Origin: CS3-C152 sp964347025
GTDB taxonomy: Archaea; Aenigmatarchaeota; Aenigmatarchaeia; QMZP01; QMZT01
Assembly: GCA_964347025.1 (NCBI GenBank)
Contig: CAYFWU010000004.1
Span: 4,236-68,235 of the forward strand
Length of the DNA: 64,000 bases
Reading direction: 5' to 3'
Below, piece by piece: positions 1 to 8,223 of the stretch. Both the position numbers and the translations under genes were made by a program. The notes beneath the pieces were generated by a model. It was given only the letters and a program-made list of their open reading frames with translations. It searched no databases and had not been told where the DNA came from. Within the stretch, counting starts at the first letter, position 1, and each line of letters starts with the position of its first letter.

Positions 1-543
1 GAGCAGCCTGTCAAGACTGATCATCTTCACGTTGGATTTCCCTTTAACTAACTTGTTGGGGTCGCAGGCGACGACATTCATACCGAAAGATTTAGCTATC
101 TTACAGACATCCATTCCGATTGGACCGAGACCTATCACCCCGAGTGTTTTCCCGTAGAGTTCGTTTCCGAATTCCCTTTTCCACTCTCCCCTCTTCATTC
201 TCCTGTCCTGCTCCGGAATCTTCCTGAGAACAGAGATCATCAGACCAAAGGTGAGCTCAGCGACGCTTGCCGTGCTTCCGGGGATTGTATGGAATTTTAT
301 CCCCCTTTCCTTGAGGGTTCCTGTATCTACATGTTCATATCCGTGGGAAAAGGCTATTAAAATCTTCAATGATTTTGCCATCTCCAGAAATTTTTTATCA
401 ACCTTTATCCTCGGTGTCACAACCAGGACTTCAGCGTTTTCTACCCCTTTCTTGCCAGGACTTTCCAGATGAACAATTTTCACCTTCCTTTTAATCCCCT
501 TGATCACGAAGTCAGGGTATCCGCCGAGAAGGACGACTTTCAT
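1..543 (-). CDS. D-2-hydroxyacid dehydrogenase family protein (partial)
   Basis: NAD-dependent oxidoreductase of the phosphoglycerate dehydrogenase/D-2-hydroxyacid family. The 181 visible residues start at an ATG (MKVVLLGGY). Around residues 89-100 is the interdomain stretch GSTASVAELTFG, which matches the family's conserved 'xxSVAEL' region, and residues 137-143 (GLGPIGM) are the NAD-binding GxGxxG turn. The catalytic Arg/Glu/His half lies beyond the window's left edge, so the substrate cannot be assigned. It is transcribed toward the edge, downstream of the DUF523 gene with a gap of only about 23 bases. Confidence 0.85.
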   Translation of the reverse strand, partial: MKVVLLGGYPDFVIKGIKRKVKIVHLESPGKKGVENAEVLVVTPRIKVDKKFLEMAKSLKILIAFSHGYEHVDTGTLKERGIKFHTIPGSTASVAELTFGLMISVLRKIPEQDRRMKRGEWKREFGNELYGKTLGVIGLGPIGMDVCKIAKSFGMNVVACDPNKLVKGKSNVKMISLDRLL

Positions 544-566
544 GGAAAGAATTTGTTTTCAGACTT

Positions 567-1010
567 TTAAATGTCTTTCTCCGTCATTACTTTGATATTG
601 TTATTCTTCAGTATCGCTGCCGCCACACCTTCCCCTTTCTTCAGTTTTCCAGAAAAAGATCCGTCATATATTTTTTTACAGGCGCAGGCAGGGGACTTCG
701 ATTTCAGTATCGCTTCCTTCACACCCAGAGATTTTGCCACCATCAGTGTTTCCTCTGCTCCTCTTATGAAATTCTTTGTGACATCCCTCCCACTGGCTGT
801 CATCACCTTTGCCTTTCCCTCCAGAACATCTTCTCCTGTCCCGCCAACAATCTCCTGAATTTCCCTCGGTGTAGGTAAACCGCCGAGCTGTTCGGGACAC
901 AGAGGGATAAAATCCCCCTTCTTGAACTTCTTGAAAATCTTAGAATTAATCGAATTTTTACCGTCGTACCTGCAGTTAATACCAACCAGACATGCGCTTA
1001 CTATTTTCAT
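567..1010 (-). CDS. DUF523 family protein
   Basis: Protein of 147 residues matching DUF523: an N-terminal VSACLVGINCRYDG segment, then CPEQLGGLPTPR and KSKSPACACKKIYDG. The conserved cysteines suggest metal or Fe-S binding, but no reaction is established for the family. I chose the ATG at 1010 because the protein then begins at the conserved MKIVSACL. Longer in-frame extensions run antisense to the ferredoxin gene and look spurious. It lies between the ferredoxin and the dehydrogenase on the same strand. Confidence 0.8.
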   Translation of the reverse strand: MKIVSACLVGINCRYDGKNSINSKIFKKFKKGDFIPLCPEQLGGLPTPREIQEIVGGTGEDVLEGKAKVMTASGRDVTKNFIRGAEETLMVAKSLGVKEAILKSKSPACACKKIYDGSFSGKLKKGEGVAAAILKNNNIKVMTEKDI

Positions 1011-1051
1011 ATTTTTCGAAAGAAACACACTTTCGTGTATTTCAGTCTGAC

Positions 1052-1243
1052 CTAGACTTTCTTTACTGTTATACAGTGCACAGGACAGGAGTCTGCGGCC
1101 TCTTTGTTGCATCCCATTTCCTTCACCGTGGTTTTCTTTGGCTTGCTCTTGTCCCCTTCCATTACCCAGTTGTCCGGACAAATTGCAGCGCAGGCCCCAC
1201 AACCAATACACGCTTCCTTGTCATGTATTATTTTAAAAGGCAT
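1052..1243 (-). CDS. Ferredoxin, single 4Fe-4S archaeal type
   Basis: Ferredoxin of 63 residues. CIGCGACAAICPDNW supplies three clustered cysteines plus a CP, and CNKEAADSCPVHC supplies the distal ones, the layout of archaeal single-cluster ferredoxins with an extra disulfide or degenerate second site. It follows the por operon by about 24 bases on the same strand, so it is the likely electron acceptor of pyruvate oxidation and possibly the donor to the ferredoxin:thioredoxin reductase at 6.9 kb. The ATG at 1243 follows a GGGGTG ribosome binding site; an upstream GTG at 1249 is less well spaced. Confidence 0.88.
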   Translation of the reverse strand: MPFKIIHDKEACIGCGACAAICPDNWVMEGDKSKPKKTTVKEMGCNKEAADSCPVHCITVKKV

Positions 1244-1272
1244 AGACACACCCCATTTTACATCCTTTCAAT

Positions 1273-2163
1273 TTATTTATTTCCACCGGAAAGTTTTAAT
1301 AGTTTTTCCCACTCATTGTCAATATAGTCCTGTATTTTTTTGATCACCTTCTTGTTGCCCGATTTAAACAGGTGGGAAAACCTCCCCTGGGTTCTGAGAT
1401 ATTCCTCGACAGGCTTTCTCTTATGGATGTTTTTTGTTATCTTGAAATTCCCGTCGTGTACTTCGTAAAGCATCCACATACCCGTTTCGACAGCGATTTT
1501 CGCGATCTCTATTGTTTTTGAAGGATCGAATTTCCAGCCGAGCGGACAGGGACATTCCACATGTATGAACGATGGCTGATTCTTCTTTTCGAGCGCTTTC
1601 TTAACCTTTTCTTTCAGATCGGCAATGAATCCTACGGAGGCGGTCGCGATGTAATGAGTTCGATGGGCAGCAACTATCTCCACTATGGGCTTCTTCCATT
1701 CCTCCTTGCCTATGGAGAACCTTCCATGAGGGCTCGTTGTCGTCCATGCCCCGAGGGGGGTCGCGGAACTTCTCTGTATCCCAGTGTTCATGTAGGCATT
1801 GTTGTCAAGGCAGACAAAACAGATCTTGTCCCCTCTCTCCAGGCTTCCTGACAACGCCTGCAACCCTATATCTAGCGTACCACCATCGCCAGCCATTGCT
1901 ATTACATTTCCCTTCTTTCCCATGTCTTCAAGGGCGAGGGAAACCCCGCTGGCTATCGCGGATGCATTCTCGAACGCCCCGTGTATGTAATTAACCCCCC
2001 AGGATGTGCGCGGATACTGGGAGCTCACGATCTCTAAGCATGAAGTGGCGTTAACTATGACGGTCTTCTTACCCGCAACCTCGAGAATGTTGCGAACAGC
2101 GATTGTTTCCGGACAACCGCAGCAGCTCGTGGAACCCTGATAAAATCCGCATGCTAGACCCAT
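1273..2163 (-). CDS. porB: Pyruvate:ferredoxin oxidoreductase, beta subunit
   Basis: Thiamine-diphosphate-binding subunit of pyruvate:ferredoxin oxidoreductase, 296 residues. It shows the cluster cysteines CCGCPE near the N-terminus and the ThDP motif AGDGGTLDIGLQ followed by LDNNAYMNTGIQRS. With PorA, PorD and PorG it converts pyruvate and CoA to acetyl-CoA, CO2 and reduced ferredoxin in the cytoplasm. Its start overlaps the porA end by 10 bases, indicating translational coupling. Confidence 0.95.
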   Translation of the reverse strand: MGLACGFYQGSTSCCGCPETIAVRNILEVAGKKTVIVNATSCLEIVSSQYPRTSWGVNYIHGAFENASAIASGVSLALEDMGKKGNVIAMAGDGGTLDIGLQALSGSLERGDKICFVCLDNNAYMNTGIQRSSATPLGAWTTTSPHGRFSIGKEEWKKPIVEIVAAHRTHYIATASVGFIADLKEKVKKALEKKNQPSFIHVECPCPLGWKFDPSKTIEIAKIAVETGMWMLYEVHDGNFKITKNIHKRKPVEEYLRTQGRFSHLFKSGNKKVIKKIQDYIDNEWEKLLKLSGGNK

Positions 2164-3281
2164 ATTAATCCTCTCCTCTCCTTTCTTACGTCATCGAAAA
2201 TGTTCAGGATGTCCTCTATCTTCACATCCTTTCCTCCAAGGCCTCCGACAAATGCGCTGACCGAACGTTTCCTGGTGAGACCGCGGATTTCGTAGCAGAG
2301 AGCTCCGCCAAGACCGGGTGATATGTTCTTTTCAAGAACGCCTATTGATTTTATCCCGTTCAAGGCCTTCTTTATCTCCCCTATTGGGAAGGGACGGAAG
2401 CTCTTTATTTTCACGAGTCCCACATCCTTTATATTCTTCTCATCTATCACATGTCTTATAGTTCCGCATGTAGAGCCCATGGTCACGATAGCGTAATCAG
2501 CGGATTCCATGTTATAGGTTTCGACTAATCCGCTACCGTAACCTCTACCGAAAATTCTCTTGAATTCCGAATTCGTCCGCCTTATCACATCCTTCGCATT
2601 CCTCATGGCCTCGTGCTGATCCTTTTTGAATTCTTGGAAATAATCAGGACCAGCCCACGCTCCCTGCGTAACAGGTTTATTGAAATCCATCTTTCTCCCC
2701 TTATACTTCGGCAGGAACTTTCTAACGAGGGTTTTATCCGCTATATCCACGGGTTCGTAAACATGAGAAAGAATGAAGCCATCTATGCATACCACTACAG
2801 GAAGCGAAACGTTAGGATTCTCTGCTATTTTGTACGCCTGTATGGTCGTATCGAAGGCCTCCTGTGCACTCTCGCAGTAGAACTGTAACCATCCGGAATC
2901 CCTTTCAGCGAACGTATCCGACCAGTCGCACCATATGTTCAGAGGGGAAGCTAACGAACGATTGGCGACTGCCATGACTATGGGCAGGCGCATCCCCGAA
3001 ACATTATAAAGAACCTCGTGCATCAGAGCGATTCCTTGGCTGGCAGACGCCGTGAACGTTCGAACGCCTGCCGCCTGCGCGCCCAAGCATATCGACATCG
3101 CCGAATGTTCAGATTCCGCTCTGGAAAACTTGGTCCTGAATTCACCGTCTGCCACCATCTCTGATATCCTTTCAATTATATGGGTTTGCGGCGTGATGGG
3201 GTAGGCTGCAACAACACCCGGTTCGCACAGCTTAACCGCTTCTGCTATTGCGTGGCTCCCCTCTAAAACCTTTTTTACCAT
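2154..3281 (-). CDS. porA: Pyruvate:ferredoxin oxidoreductase, alpha subunit
   Basis: Alpha subunit, 375 residues, with the family's N-terminal EGSHAIAEAVKLCEPGVVAA segment, the YPITPQTHI motif, and the SEHSAMSICLGAQAAGVR region of the pyrimidine-binding domain. The transketolase-like C-terminal domain ends near residue 360. It is the third gene of porG-porD-porA-porB, separated from porD by only 4 bases. Full length with no visible defects. Confidence 0.95.
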   Translation of the reverse strand: MVKKVLEGSHAIAEAVKLCEPGVVAAYPITPQTHIIERISEMVADGEFRTKFSRAESEHSAMSICLGAQAAGVRTFTASASQGIALMHEVLYNVSGMRLPIVMAVANRSLASPLNIWCDWSDTFAERDSGWLQFYCESAQEAFDTTIQAYKIAENPNVSLPVVVCIDGFILSHVYEPVDIADKTLVRKFLPKYKGRKMDFNKPVTQGAWAGPDYFQEFKKDQHEAMRNAKDVIRRTNSEFKRIFGRGYGSGLVETYNMESADYAIVTMGSTCGTIRHVIDEKNIKDVGLVKIKSFRPFPIGEIKKALNGIKSIGVLEKNISPGLGGALCYEIRGLTRKRSVSAFVGGLGGKDVKIEDILNIFDDVRKERRGLIWV

Positions 3282-3285
3282 TCTT

Positions 3286-3540
3286 TCACTTCTCCATCTC
3301 GTTCTTTACAGCTTTGAAAGGGCATACATTTGCGCATATCAAACAGCCCTTGCAGTAATCGTAATCCACCTTCGCCTTTTTCTTCTCGATCTTCATACAC
3401 CCTTCAGGACAGTGCGTTACGCATATCCCGCATCCCTTGCAGTTTTCCGTGATAATCGGTCTGAAGGTTCTCCACCCGGATTTCTTTAGACCGATTGTCG
3501 GCTTCGAGGTTACACCAGCTTTGGATATCTTCCTCTCCAT
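3286..3540 (-). CDS. porD: Pyruvate:ferredoxin oxidoreductase, delta (2x4Fe-4S) subunit
   Basis: Small ferredoxin-like subunit of 84 residues with two complete CxxCxxCxxxC sets, CKGCGICVTHCPEGC and CKGCLICANVCPF. It carries electrons from the PorA/PorB active site toward soluble ferredoxin. It overlaps the last base of porG and is followed after 4 bases by porA. Confidence 0.95.
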   Translation of the reverse strand: MERKISKAGVTSKPTIGLKKSGWRTFRPIITENCKGCGICVTHCPEGCMKIEKKKAKVDYDYCKGCLICANVCPFKAVKNEMEK

Positions 3541-4082
3541 TACATCACCGTCTCCTCGTACGCCCTCTTAACCGCACGTACATTCTTTTTCCTGAGTTCT
3601 CCCTCAAACCTTTCCTTTATGGATTCCACCAGATTTTCAAGTGAAATCAGGCCGGTTGCCTTGGCAAACGCCCCGAGCATTACGGTGTTAACTATGGGTC
3701 TCCCCAGGACCTCCATTGCGATCTTGTTTGCATCAACAGTGTAAACGTCGAAACCGTTGAACTTCACTTTTCTTTCAGAATTTATCAGTATGATCCCCTT
3801 CTTCGACAGGCCCTTCGTGATGTCTACTGTCCTCGGGAGAGAATCGTCCAGAACAATTACGTGATCCGGGCTGTAAACCTGCGTTCTCAGCGTGATGAAA
3901 TCCTTTGAAATCCTGCAGTAGGACTGAACAGGAGATCCTCTCCTCTCCGGCCCGAACTTCGGAAAGGCCTGCGTGAACTTCCCGTCCTTGAAGGCGGCTA
4001 TCGCCAGCAACTCTGCCGCTGTAACTGCCCCCTGCCCTCCCCGGCCGTGTATGACTATCTCTAGAATTTTCGTAGTTAACAC
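3540..4082 (-). CDS. porG: Pyruvate:ferredoxin oxidoreductase, gamma subunit
   Basis: Gamma subunit of 180 residues, first gene of the por operon. The N-terminal EIVIHGRGGQGAVTAAELLA and the following QAFPKFGPERRGSPVQSY are diagnostic of the family. The assigned start is a GTG at 4082. A TATA-like element at 4107-4116 would place transcription start only a few bases upstream of this codon, so the message may be nearly leaderless; the N-terminus is therefore somewhat uncertain. Confidence 0.93.
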   Translation of the reverse strand: MLTTKILEIVIHGRGGQGAVTAAELLAIAAFKDGKFTQAFPKFGPERRGSPVQSYCRISKDFITLRTQVYSPDHVIVLDDSLPRTVDITKGLSKKGIILINSERKVKFNGFDVYTVDANKIAMEVLGRPIVNTVMLGAFAKATGLISLENLVESIKERFEGELRKKNVRAVKRAYEETVM

Positions 4083-4106
4083 CCTTAGGTTTAATATCCA
4101 CAGATA

Positions 4107-4116
4107 CCTTTATAAG
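4107..4116 (-). promoter_or_regulatory. TATA box of the por operon
   Basis: The minus strand reads CTTATAAAGG about 25-30 bases upstream of the porG GTG. This is the expected archaeal TATA-to-start distance for a leaderless or short-leader transcript covering porG-D-A-B and perhaps the ferredoxin. Confidence 0.6.
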
Positions 4117-4157
4117 ATTTACTTAATGAAATACGTCGATTGTGGAGAATAATAAAC

Positions 4158-4712
4158 TTATTTAATGATCCTGCTTACCTTCCTGAATTCGTCCGTCCCT
4201 GCCCTGTCCATGACCTGGAAGATCACGGATTCTGTTGTTGTCAAGAAAATGCCTGCATGGGAAATCCTGCACATTGAGATGCTCCAGTCCATCTGTTTCC
4301 GGGAGGAAACCGCGTCATAAACCACGTGAACATTGTAGCCTCTTTTCACTCCGTCCAGAGCCGTCTTCAGGACGCACACATGCGCTTCCAGTCCGCAGAG
4401 AACGATGTCCTTAACCTTTAATTTTCTCAGCTCCTTTTCGAACTTTTTATCCCCGAAGCAGGAGAAGTGAAGCTTTTCGAATGGCTTGAAACTGCCCAAG
4501 ACCTTCGAGACCCCAGGGACTGTTCGTCCCAGCTTGTCTGGATTCTGCTCTGTCACTATTATGGGGACATTCAGGATACGGAAAGAACCCACAAGTTTCT
4601 TTATGTTTTCAGCCATTTTGTTGAACTCAAAAATAACGGGCCTGAACTTCTCCTGGACATCTATGACCACCAGACACGTTCTCTTCCTTTCAAGTATCCC
4701 CAGTCCTTTCAT
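4158..4712 (-). CDS. Isochorismatase-fold cysteine hydrolase
   Basis: Cysteine hydrolase of the isochorismatase/nicotinamidase fold, 184 residues. The catalytic triad is recognisable as Asp in CLVVIDVQEKF, Lys in PFEKLHFSCF, and Cys in GLEAHVCVLKTA, the last preceded by the usual cis-peptide segment. The shape resembles the YcaC/ISOC-domain branch, but the substrate cannot be named. Its start overlaps the end of the SAM hydrolase gene by 4 bases (ATGA), so the two form a coupled pair. Confidence 0.85.
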   Translation of the reverse strand: MKGLGILERKRTCLVVIDVQEKFRPVIFEFNKMAENIKKLVGSFRILNVPIIVTEQNPDKLGRTVPGVSKVLGSFKPFEKLHFSCFGDKKFEKELRKLKVKDIVLCGLEAHVCVLKTALDGVKRGYNVHVVYDAVSSRKQMDWSISMCRISHAGIFLTTTESVIFQVMDRAGTDEFRKVSRIIK

Positions 4713-5515
4713 GGTTTCCTTATCCTTACACTGTCCTTCAGTTTCGTCCCGAATCTCTTTGAAAAATTCCCCATGTTTATCGCGATCTCTATTCTTCCGT
4801 AATCGTCCGGGAAGAGAACCACTTCATTTTTTCCGACTTCTCCGAAGGTTTTCAGGAACTTGGTCTTTATCTTTTTGTTCTTTGTCTCTATAACGACATC
4901 ATCTTTGTACACTATCCCGGTCTTTTCAAAATTACTCTGCGTCACGTTTATGAAAATGCTTCCGAAGTGGTTTACATGTATTATCTCGCCCTCGGCAACA
5001 CCTCTGGAAACCTTCGCTTCTCCATAGGGAGCCTTGACCAGATCTTTCTTGTCGATTTCTGGCCCGAACTCTTCTAGGCGAACACCCTTCGCCAGCCACG
5101 CAGCTGCCGGGGTGAAAACGTCGCGACCGTGGAAGACTGGCGAGACCGGCTTCCTCATGTATTTGTCATTCGTTATCTCCACTGCCTTTTCAATCCCTCC
5201 GAGAATTTTGCTGGCAGGGATCAAAACCCCGTTATCCGGTCCGATCAGGTAGTCGCCGCGTTTGGCCTTGATTATGATCGCTCTTCGCGAGGTCCCGACC
5301 CCGGGATCGACCACGCAGACGTGACAGCCGACGGGAAGGTAGCTAATGCTCTCGAGGGTCCAGGCCCCTTCTGTAACATCGAATCCTGGCAGGCCGTGTC
5401 TCAGATCAATGATTTCACAATCAGGGCAGATATCCAATGCGACTGCCCTCATTAAACCTATCCCCTGCGTGCCCACACCGAAATCGCTCGTCAGGGAAAT
5501 GAACTTTCGTTTCAT
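4709..5515 (-). CDS. S-adenosyl-L-methionine hydrolase (adenosine-forming), DUF62 family
   Basis: Protein of 268 residues of the SAM hydroxide adenosyltransferase family, which hydrolyses SAM to adenosine and methionine. Signature segments are the N-terminal LTSDFGVGTQGIGLMRA, VDPGVGTSRRAI, IGPDNGVL and FHGRDVFTPAAAWLA, with the C-terminal domain carrying HVNHFGSIFIN. All family motifs appear intact. It is the first gene of a two-gene unit with the isochorismatase-fold hydrolase and is divergent from the secreted protease. Confidence 0.92.
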   Translation of the reverse strand: MKRKFISLTSDFGVGTQGIGLMRAVALDICPDCEIIDLRHGLPGFDVTEGAWTLESISYLPVGCHVCVVDPGVGTSRRAIIIKAKRGDYLIGPDNGVLIPASKILGGIEKAVEITNDKYMRKPVSPVFHGRDVFTPAAAWLAKGVRLEEFGPEIDKKDLVKAPYGEAKVSRGVAEGEIIHVNHFGSIFINVTQSNFEKTGIVYKDDVVIETKNKKIKTKFLKTFGEVGKNEVVLFPDDYGRIEIAINMGNFSKRFGTKLKDSVRIRKP

Positions 5516-5589
5516 ATGAATAGAATAAGAAAATAGTTAATAAAAATTTAAATGTTTAACACGACTAAAATAAACCAAGGAGGTTGAAA

Positions 5590-6354
5590 ATGAAAACGAA
5601 GTTTTACTGGATGATTTCTGTTTTAGTGATAGCGAGTTTCATTCTTTCGGTAACAGTCCTGCCAATCCAGGTAGAAGGAAAGGGGAAACCACAGAAGATC
5701 GTTTTTATCCATTACAAAAAGGGACACGCAAAGCCGACATGTAACAACAACGGAATCTGCGAGCCAGAGCTTGGAGAAAAAAAGAACTGTGCTGACTGCA
5801 AGAATGGAGGTGGAGAGGAAAGTACGTGCTACACATTCCTTGGAAAGGGAGTGAAATGGAGGGATTTGCCGGTGAATTACGTTATCCACCCGGACCTGGA
5901 TACAGGAGCGATCTCATCCGCTGCTTCCGAATGGGATTCCCATACTTCGGCGAATCTCGTTGGAAGCTATTCAATAGATAACGGAGCAACATGGGATGAT
6001 GAAACGCCTGATGGAAGGAATGAAATGGTTTTCGGAGATTATTCACAGTCGGGAGTGATCGCGGTGACAATCATATGGGGATACTTCAACGGAAAGCCGA
6101 ACACGAGAGAGATTCTCGAATTCGACATCCTCTTTGACACGGATTTCACATGGGGCGACGCGACAAAAGATCCTTCAGTGATGGATCTGCAGAATATAGC
6201 AACACATGAATTCGGGCACGGATTCGGCCTGGGAGATTTATACAACTCGGCATGTGTAGAGGAGACAATGTACGGCTACTCTTGGGAAGGAGACACGCAG
6301 AAAAGAGATCTGAATGCAGGTGATATCGTAGGGATACAGCAACTTTACGGATAA
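5590..6354 (+). CDS. Secreted metzincin-type zinc metalloprotease
   Basis: Exported protease of 254 residues. Residues 1-30 form a signal peptide (MKTKFYWMISVLVIASF...). A Cys cluster (GICEPELGEKKNCADC) follows around residues 50-75, then the matrixin-like domain. The zinc site is HEFGHGFGLGD, an HExxHxxGxxD form with Asp as the expected third ligand, and a Met-turn (ETMYGYS) follows, as in metzincins. The ATG at 5590 is chosen because it follows AGGAGG at optimal spacing; the TTG two codons earlier lies in that spacer. It stands alone, with a TTTAAAT promoter element near 5547. Confidence 0.82.
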   Translation: MKTKFYWMISVLVIASFILSVTVLPIQVEGKGKPQKIVFIHYKKGHAKPTCNNNGICEPELGEKKNCADCKNGGGEESTCYTFLGKGVKWRDLPVNYVIHPDLDTGAISSAASEWDSHTSANLVGSYSIDNGATWDDETPDGRNEMVFGDYSQSGVIAVTIIWGYFNGKPNTREILEFDILFDTDFTWGDATKDPSVMDLQNIATHEFGHGFGLGDLYNSACVEETMYGYSWEGDTQKRDLNAGDIVGIQQLYG

Positions 6355-6401
6355 ACCCCTTCTTTTAATTTTTATTTTGGTTAGGCCTACCAAAAGCTTT
6401 A

Positions 6402-6420
6402 AATATAACAGTGTTATATT
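6402..6420 (+). promoter_or_regulatory. 19-bp palindromic operator (site 1), redox operon promoter
   Basis: Perfect inverted repeat AATATAACA-G-TGTTATATT directly overlapping and following a TTTAAATA TATA-like element. The same palindrome occurs at 13344-13360 and 16169-16187, and a degenerate copy at 24353-24370. The position over the core promoter suggests a repressor-type operator controlling the glutaredoxin to superoxide reductase operon. Confidence 0.75.
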
Positions 6421-6496
6421 GTTACTAATACCCGAAGACAAACTTTAAAAATCCAAAATCCGTCAAAAAGAAATGAGGGTTGAAAGAGGTGAATGC

Positions 6497-6736
6497 ATGG
6501 AAAAGAAAAAGGTGAAAGTTTATTCAACACCCACATGTCCATATTGTAAGATGGCAAAGGAATTTCTGAAGTCGAAGGGGGTTGAATTCAAGGACATAGA
6601 TGTTTCAACCGACCAAAACGCAGCGAAGGAAATGATAGAGAAGTCAGGATCCAACGGAGTTCCTCAGATCGAGATCAACGGGAAGATAATAGTAGGTTTT
6701 GACAAAGAAGCGATAGAAAAGGAATTGGGATTGTAA
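6497..6736 (+). CDS. Glutaredoxin/NrdH-like thiol oxidoreductase
   Basis: Glutaredoxin-fold protein of 79 residues with the active site STPTCPYCKMAK near residue 10, GVPQIEINGKIIVGFD as the cis-Pro/glutathione-like loop, and a typical overall length. It reduces disulfides using electrons supplied by a reductase, probably the FTR encoded two genes downstream. The ATG at 6497 is preceded by AGAGGTGA; the earlier in-frame ATG at 6473 lacks a ribosome binding site. First gene of the palindrome-controlled redox operon. Confidence 0.88.
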   Translation: MEKKKVKVYSTPTCPYCKMAKEFLKSKGVEFKDIDVSTDQNAAKEMIEKSGSNGVPQIEINGKIIVGFDKEAIEKELGL

Positions 6737-6750
6737 ATTAGGGGGTTAAT

Positions 6751-6897
6751 ATGCCTGAGAAGAAATTTTGGAGATGTAATGTGTGCAATGACATACACTT
6801 CGGCATGGCTGGTCCCAAAATTTGTCCGACATGCCAGGCCGAGAACGCGTACGTTGAGATTGATAAAAAGGAAGCTCAGAAGGTTATGAGATTATGA
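6751..6897 (+). CDS. Rubredoxin-like small zinc/iron protein
   Basis: Protein of 48 residues with CNVC at residues 9-12 and CPTC at 25-28, the two knuckles of a rubredoxin or zinc ribbon, with a shortened loop between them. It may carry one electron through Fe(Cys)4 or simply bind zinc; the aromatic core of classical rubredoxin is largely missing. A GGGGGT ribosome binding site precedes the ATG, and its stop overlaps the FTR start (ATGA), so it is translationally coupled to the reductase. Confidence 0.75.
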   Translation: MPEKKFWRCNVCNDIHFGMAGPKICPTCQAENAYVEIDKKEAQKVMRL

Positions 6898-7175
6898 ATA
6901 AGGAAGACATTCGAAGGATTTGGGAAAGATTTGCAGAAAATAAGGATTTCATGCTCAATCCAGACGAGAAGCATGTAGATATGCTGGCAGACGGGGTTCT
7001 GGCGAATGAAAAGAAATTCGGCCTTAAACTCTGTCCCTGCAGACTGAGGGACGGAACGAGAGAAACCGATCTCTCGCTAATATGCCCCTGCAACTTCAAA
7101 ACCCAGGAAGTGTGGGCAAAGGAAGGTAGATGCTGGTGTGGATTGTTCATTAAAAGAAGTCATGATAAGAGGTGA
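6894..7175 (+). CDS. ftrB: Ferredoxin:thioredoxin reductase, catalytic subunit
   Basis: FTR catalytic-chain homolog of 93 residues. The motif set CPCR (residues 47-50), CPCNF and CWCGLF gives the 4Fe-4S cluster ligands and the redox-active disulfide. In FTR this subunit takes electrons from ferredoxin and reduces thioredoxin-type proteins. No separate variable subunit is seen, as is usual for archaeal FTRs. Gene order glutaredoxin-rubredoxin-FTR suggests a ferredoxin-driven thiol-reduction pathway. Confidence 0.9.
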   Translation: MNKEDIRRIWERFAENKDFMLNPDEKHVDMLADGVLANEKKFGLKLCPCRLRDGTRETDLSLICPCNFKTQEVWAKEGRCWCGLFIKRSHDKR

Positions 7176-7179
7176 TGGT

Positions 7180-7698
7180 ATGGTGAAATTGTGGAGATGC
7201 GAAATATGCGGGGACCCGTACATAGGAGAATCCGCTCCGGATAATTGTCCGTTCTGCGGAGCCCATAAGAAACACATAAAGGAAGCGAAGAACCTGAAGG
7301 TAAATTTCGATGTAGAGCTAAACGAGAAGGACAAGGCGAACGCTGAAAGAGCTTTGCAGGTGGAGGTGAGTAACGCAGCCTTCTACTTCTGCGCTGCCAA
7401 GAAAACGGACGATGAAGAGGGGAAGCTGTTGTTCAAGGCATTAGGGAAGGTGGAAGCAGAGCATGCAAGCATCTGGAAGAAGATACTTAAGATGGACAGC
7501 GTTCCGAAAGGTGAAGAGCCCTGCCATACGGACAACAAGGAAAACTTACAGGAATCGCACAACAGGGAGACGAGAGCGATCGAGTTCTACAGTAATGCCG
7601 CGAAAGAATCCGAGAATCCCAGGGTCAAACAGATATTCGAGGCGTTGGTGGAGGTCGAAACGGATCATCTGCATCTTTCCGAGGAACGAATGAAATAA
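7180..7698 (+). CDS. Rubrerythrin-like protein with N-terminal rubredoxin domain
   Basis: Protein of 172 residues. The N-terminal 35 residues are a rubredoxin-type knuckle pair (CEICGDPYIGESAPDNCPFCG), followed by a ferritin-like four-helix domain with repeated E..H pairs (EVSNAAFY, EAEHASIW, ETRAIEFY, EVETDHLHL) expected to hold a diiron centre. Domain order is reversed compared with the downstream classical rubrerythrin. Likely peroxide-reducing. The start at 7180 follows GAGGTGAT. Part of the redox operon. Confidence 0.85.
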   Translation: MVKLWRCEICGDPYIGESAPDNCPFCGAHKKHIKEAKNLKVNFDVELNEKDKANAERALQVEVSNAAFYFCAAKKTDDEEGKLLFKALGKVEAEHASIWKKILKMDSVPKGEEPCHTDNKENLQESHNRETRAIEFYSNAAKESENPRVKQIFEALVEVETDHLHLSEERMK

Positions 7699-7709
7699 GG
7701 AGGATTAAT

Positions 7710-8210
7710 ATGGAAACGAATGAAAACCTCATGAAGGCATTCGCAGGCGAGAGTCAAGCGAATAGAAGGTATCTGGCATTCGCGAAAAAGGCGGAGGAGG
7801 AAGGTTTCAAAAACATTGCAAGACTCTTTCGAGCGGCCGCAAGAGCAGAGACAATTCATGCGCATAACCATCTCAGAACGGTCGGCGAGGTGAAATCAAC
7901 CAAGGAGAACATCCAGGCAGCAATAAACGGTGAGAACTACGAATTCACAAAGATGTACCCTGGTTTCATAGAGAAGGCCAAGAGCGAAGGCAGTGAAGAC
8001 GCGAGAAGGAGTTTCGACTGGGCAAACCAGGTTGAAAAGATTCATCACGATCTTTACGAGAAAGCCTTGGAAAACCTGGGCCAGGGGAAGGATATAGAGT
8101 CAAAGGATTACTATGTCTGCCAGACTTGTGGGAACACTGTCGAAGGTTCTCCACCCGAGAGCTGTCCTATATGCGGCTTTCCTAAGAGTCAGTTTAAAAA
8201 GATAGAATAA
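7710..8210 (+). CDS. rbr: Rubrerythrin
   Basis: Classical rubrerythrin, 166 residues: ferritin-like diiron domain starting ENLMKAFAGESQANRRY with EAETIHAHNH-type ligand helices (here RAETIHAHNH), then a C-terminal rubredoxin domain YVCQTCGNTVEG...CPICGFPKSQF. It reduces hydrogen peroxide to water in anaerobes. A GGAGG ribosome binding site precedes the ATG and the gene follows the other rubrerythrin by 11 bases. Confidence 0.95.
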   Translation: METNENLMKAFAGESQANRRYLAFAKKAEEEGFKNIARLFRAAARAETIHAHNHLRTVGEVKSTKENIQAAINGENYEFTKMYPGFIEKAKSEGSEDARRSFDWANQVEKIHHDLYEKALENLGQGKDIESKDYYVCQTCGNTVEGSPPESCPICGFPKSQFKKIE

Positions 8211-8223
8211 TTAAGTGGTAAAA

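Noticed and set aside
567..1211. Longer start for the DUF523 gene (MYWLWGLRC...)
   Set aside because: The extension is antisense/out of frame to the ferredoxin gene and lacks any conserved sequence; the family start is at 1010.
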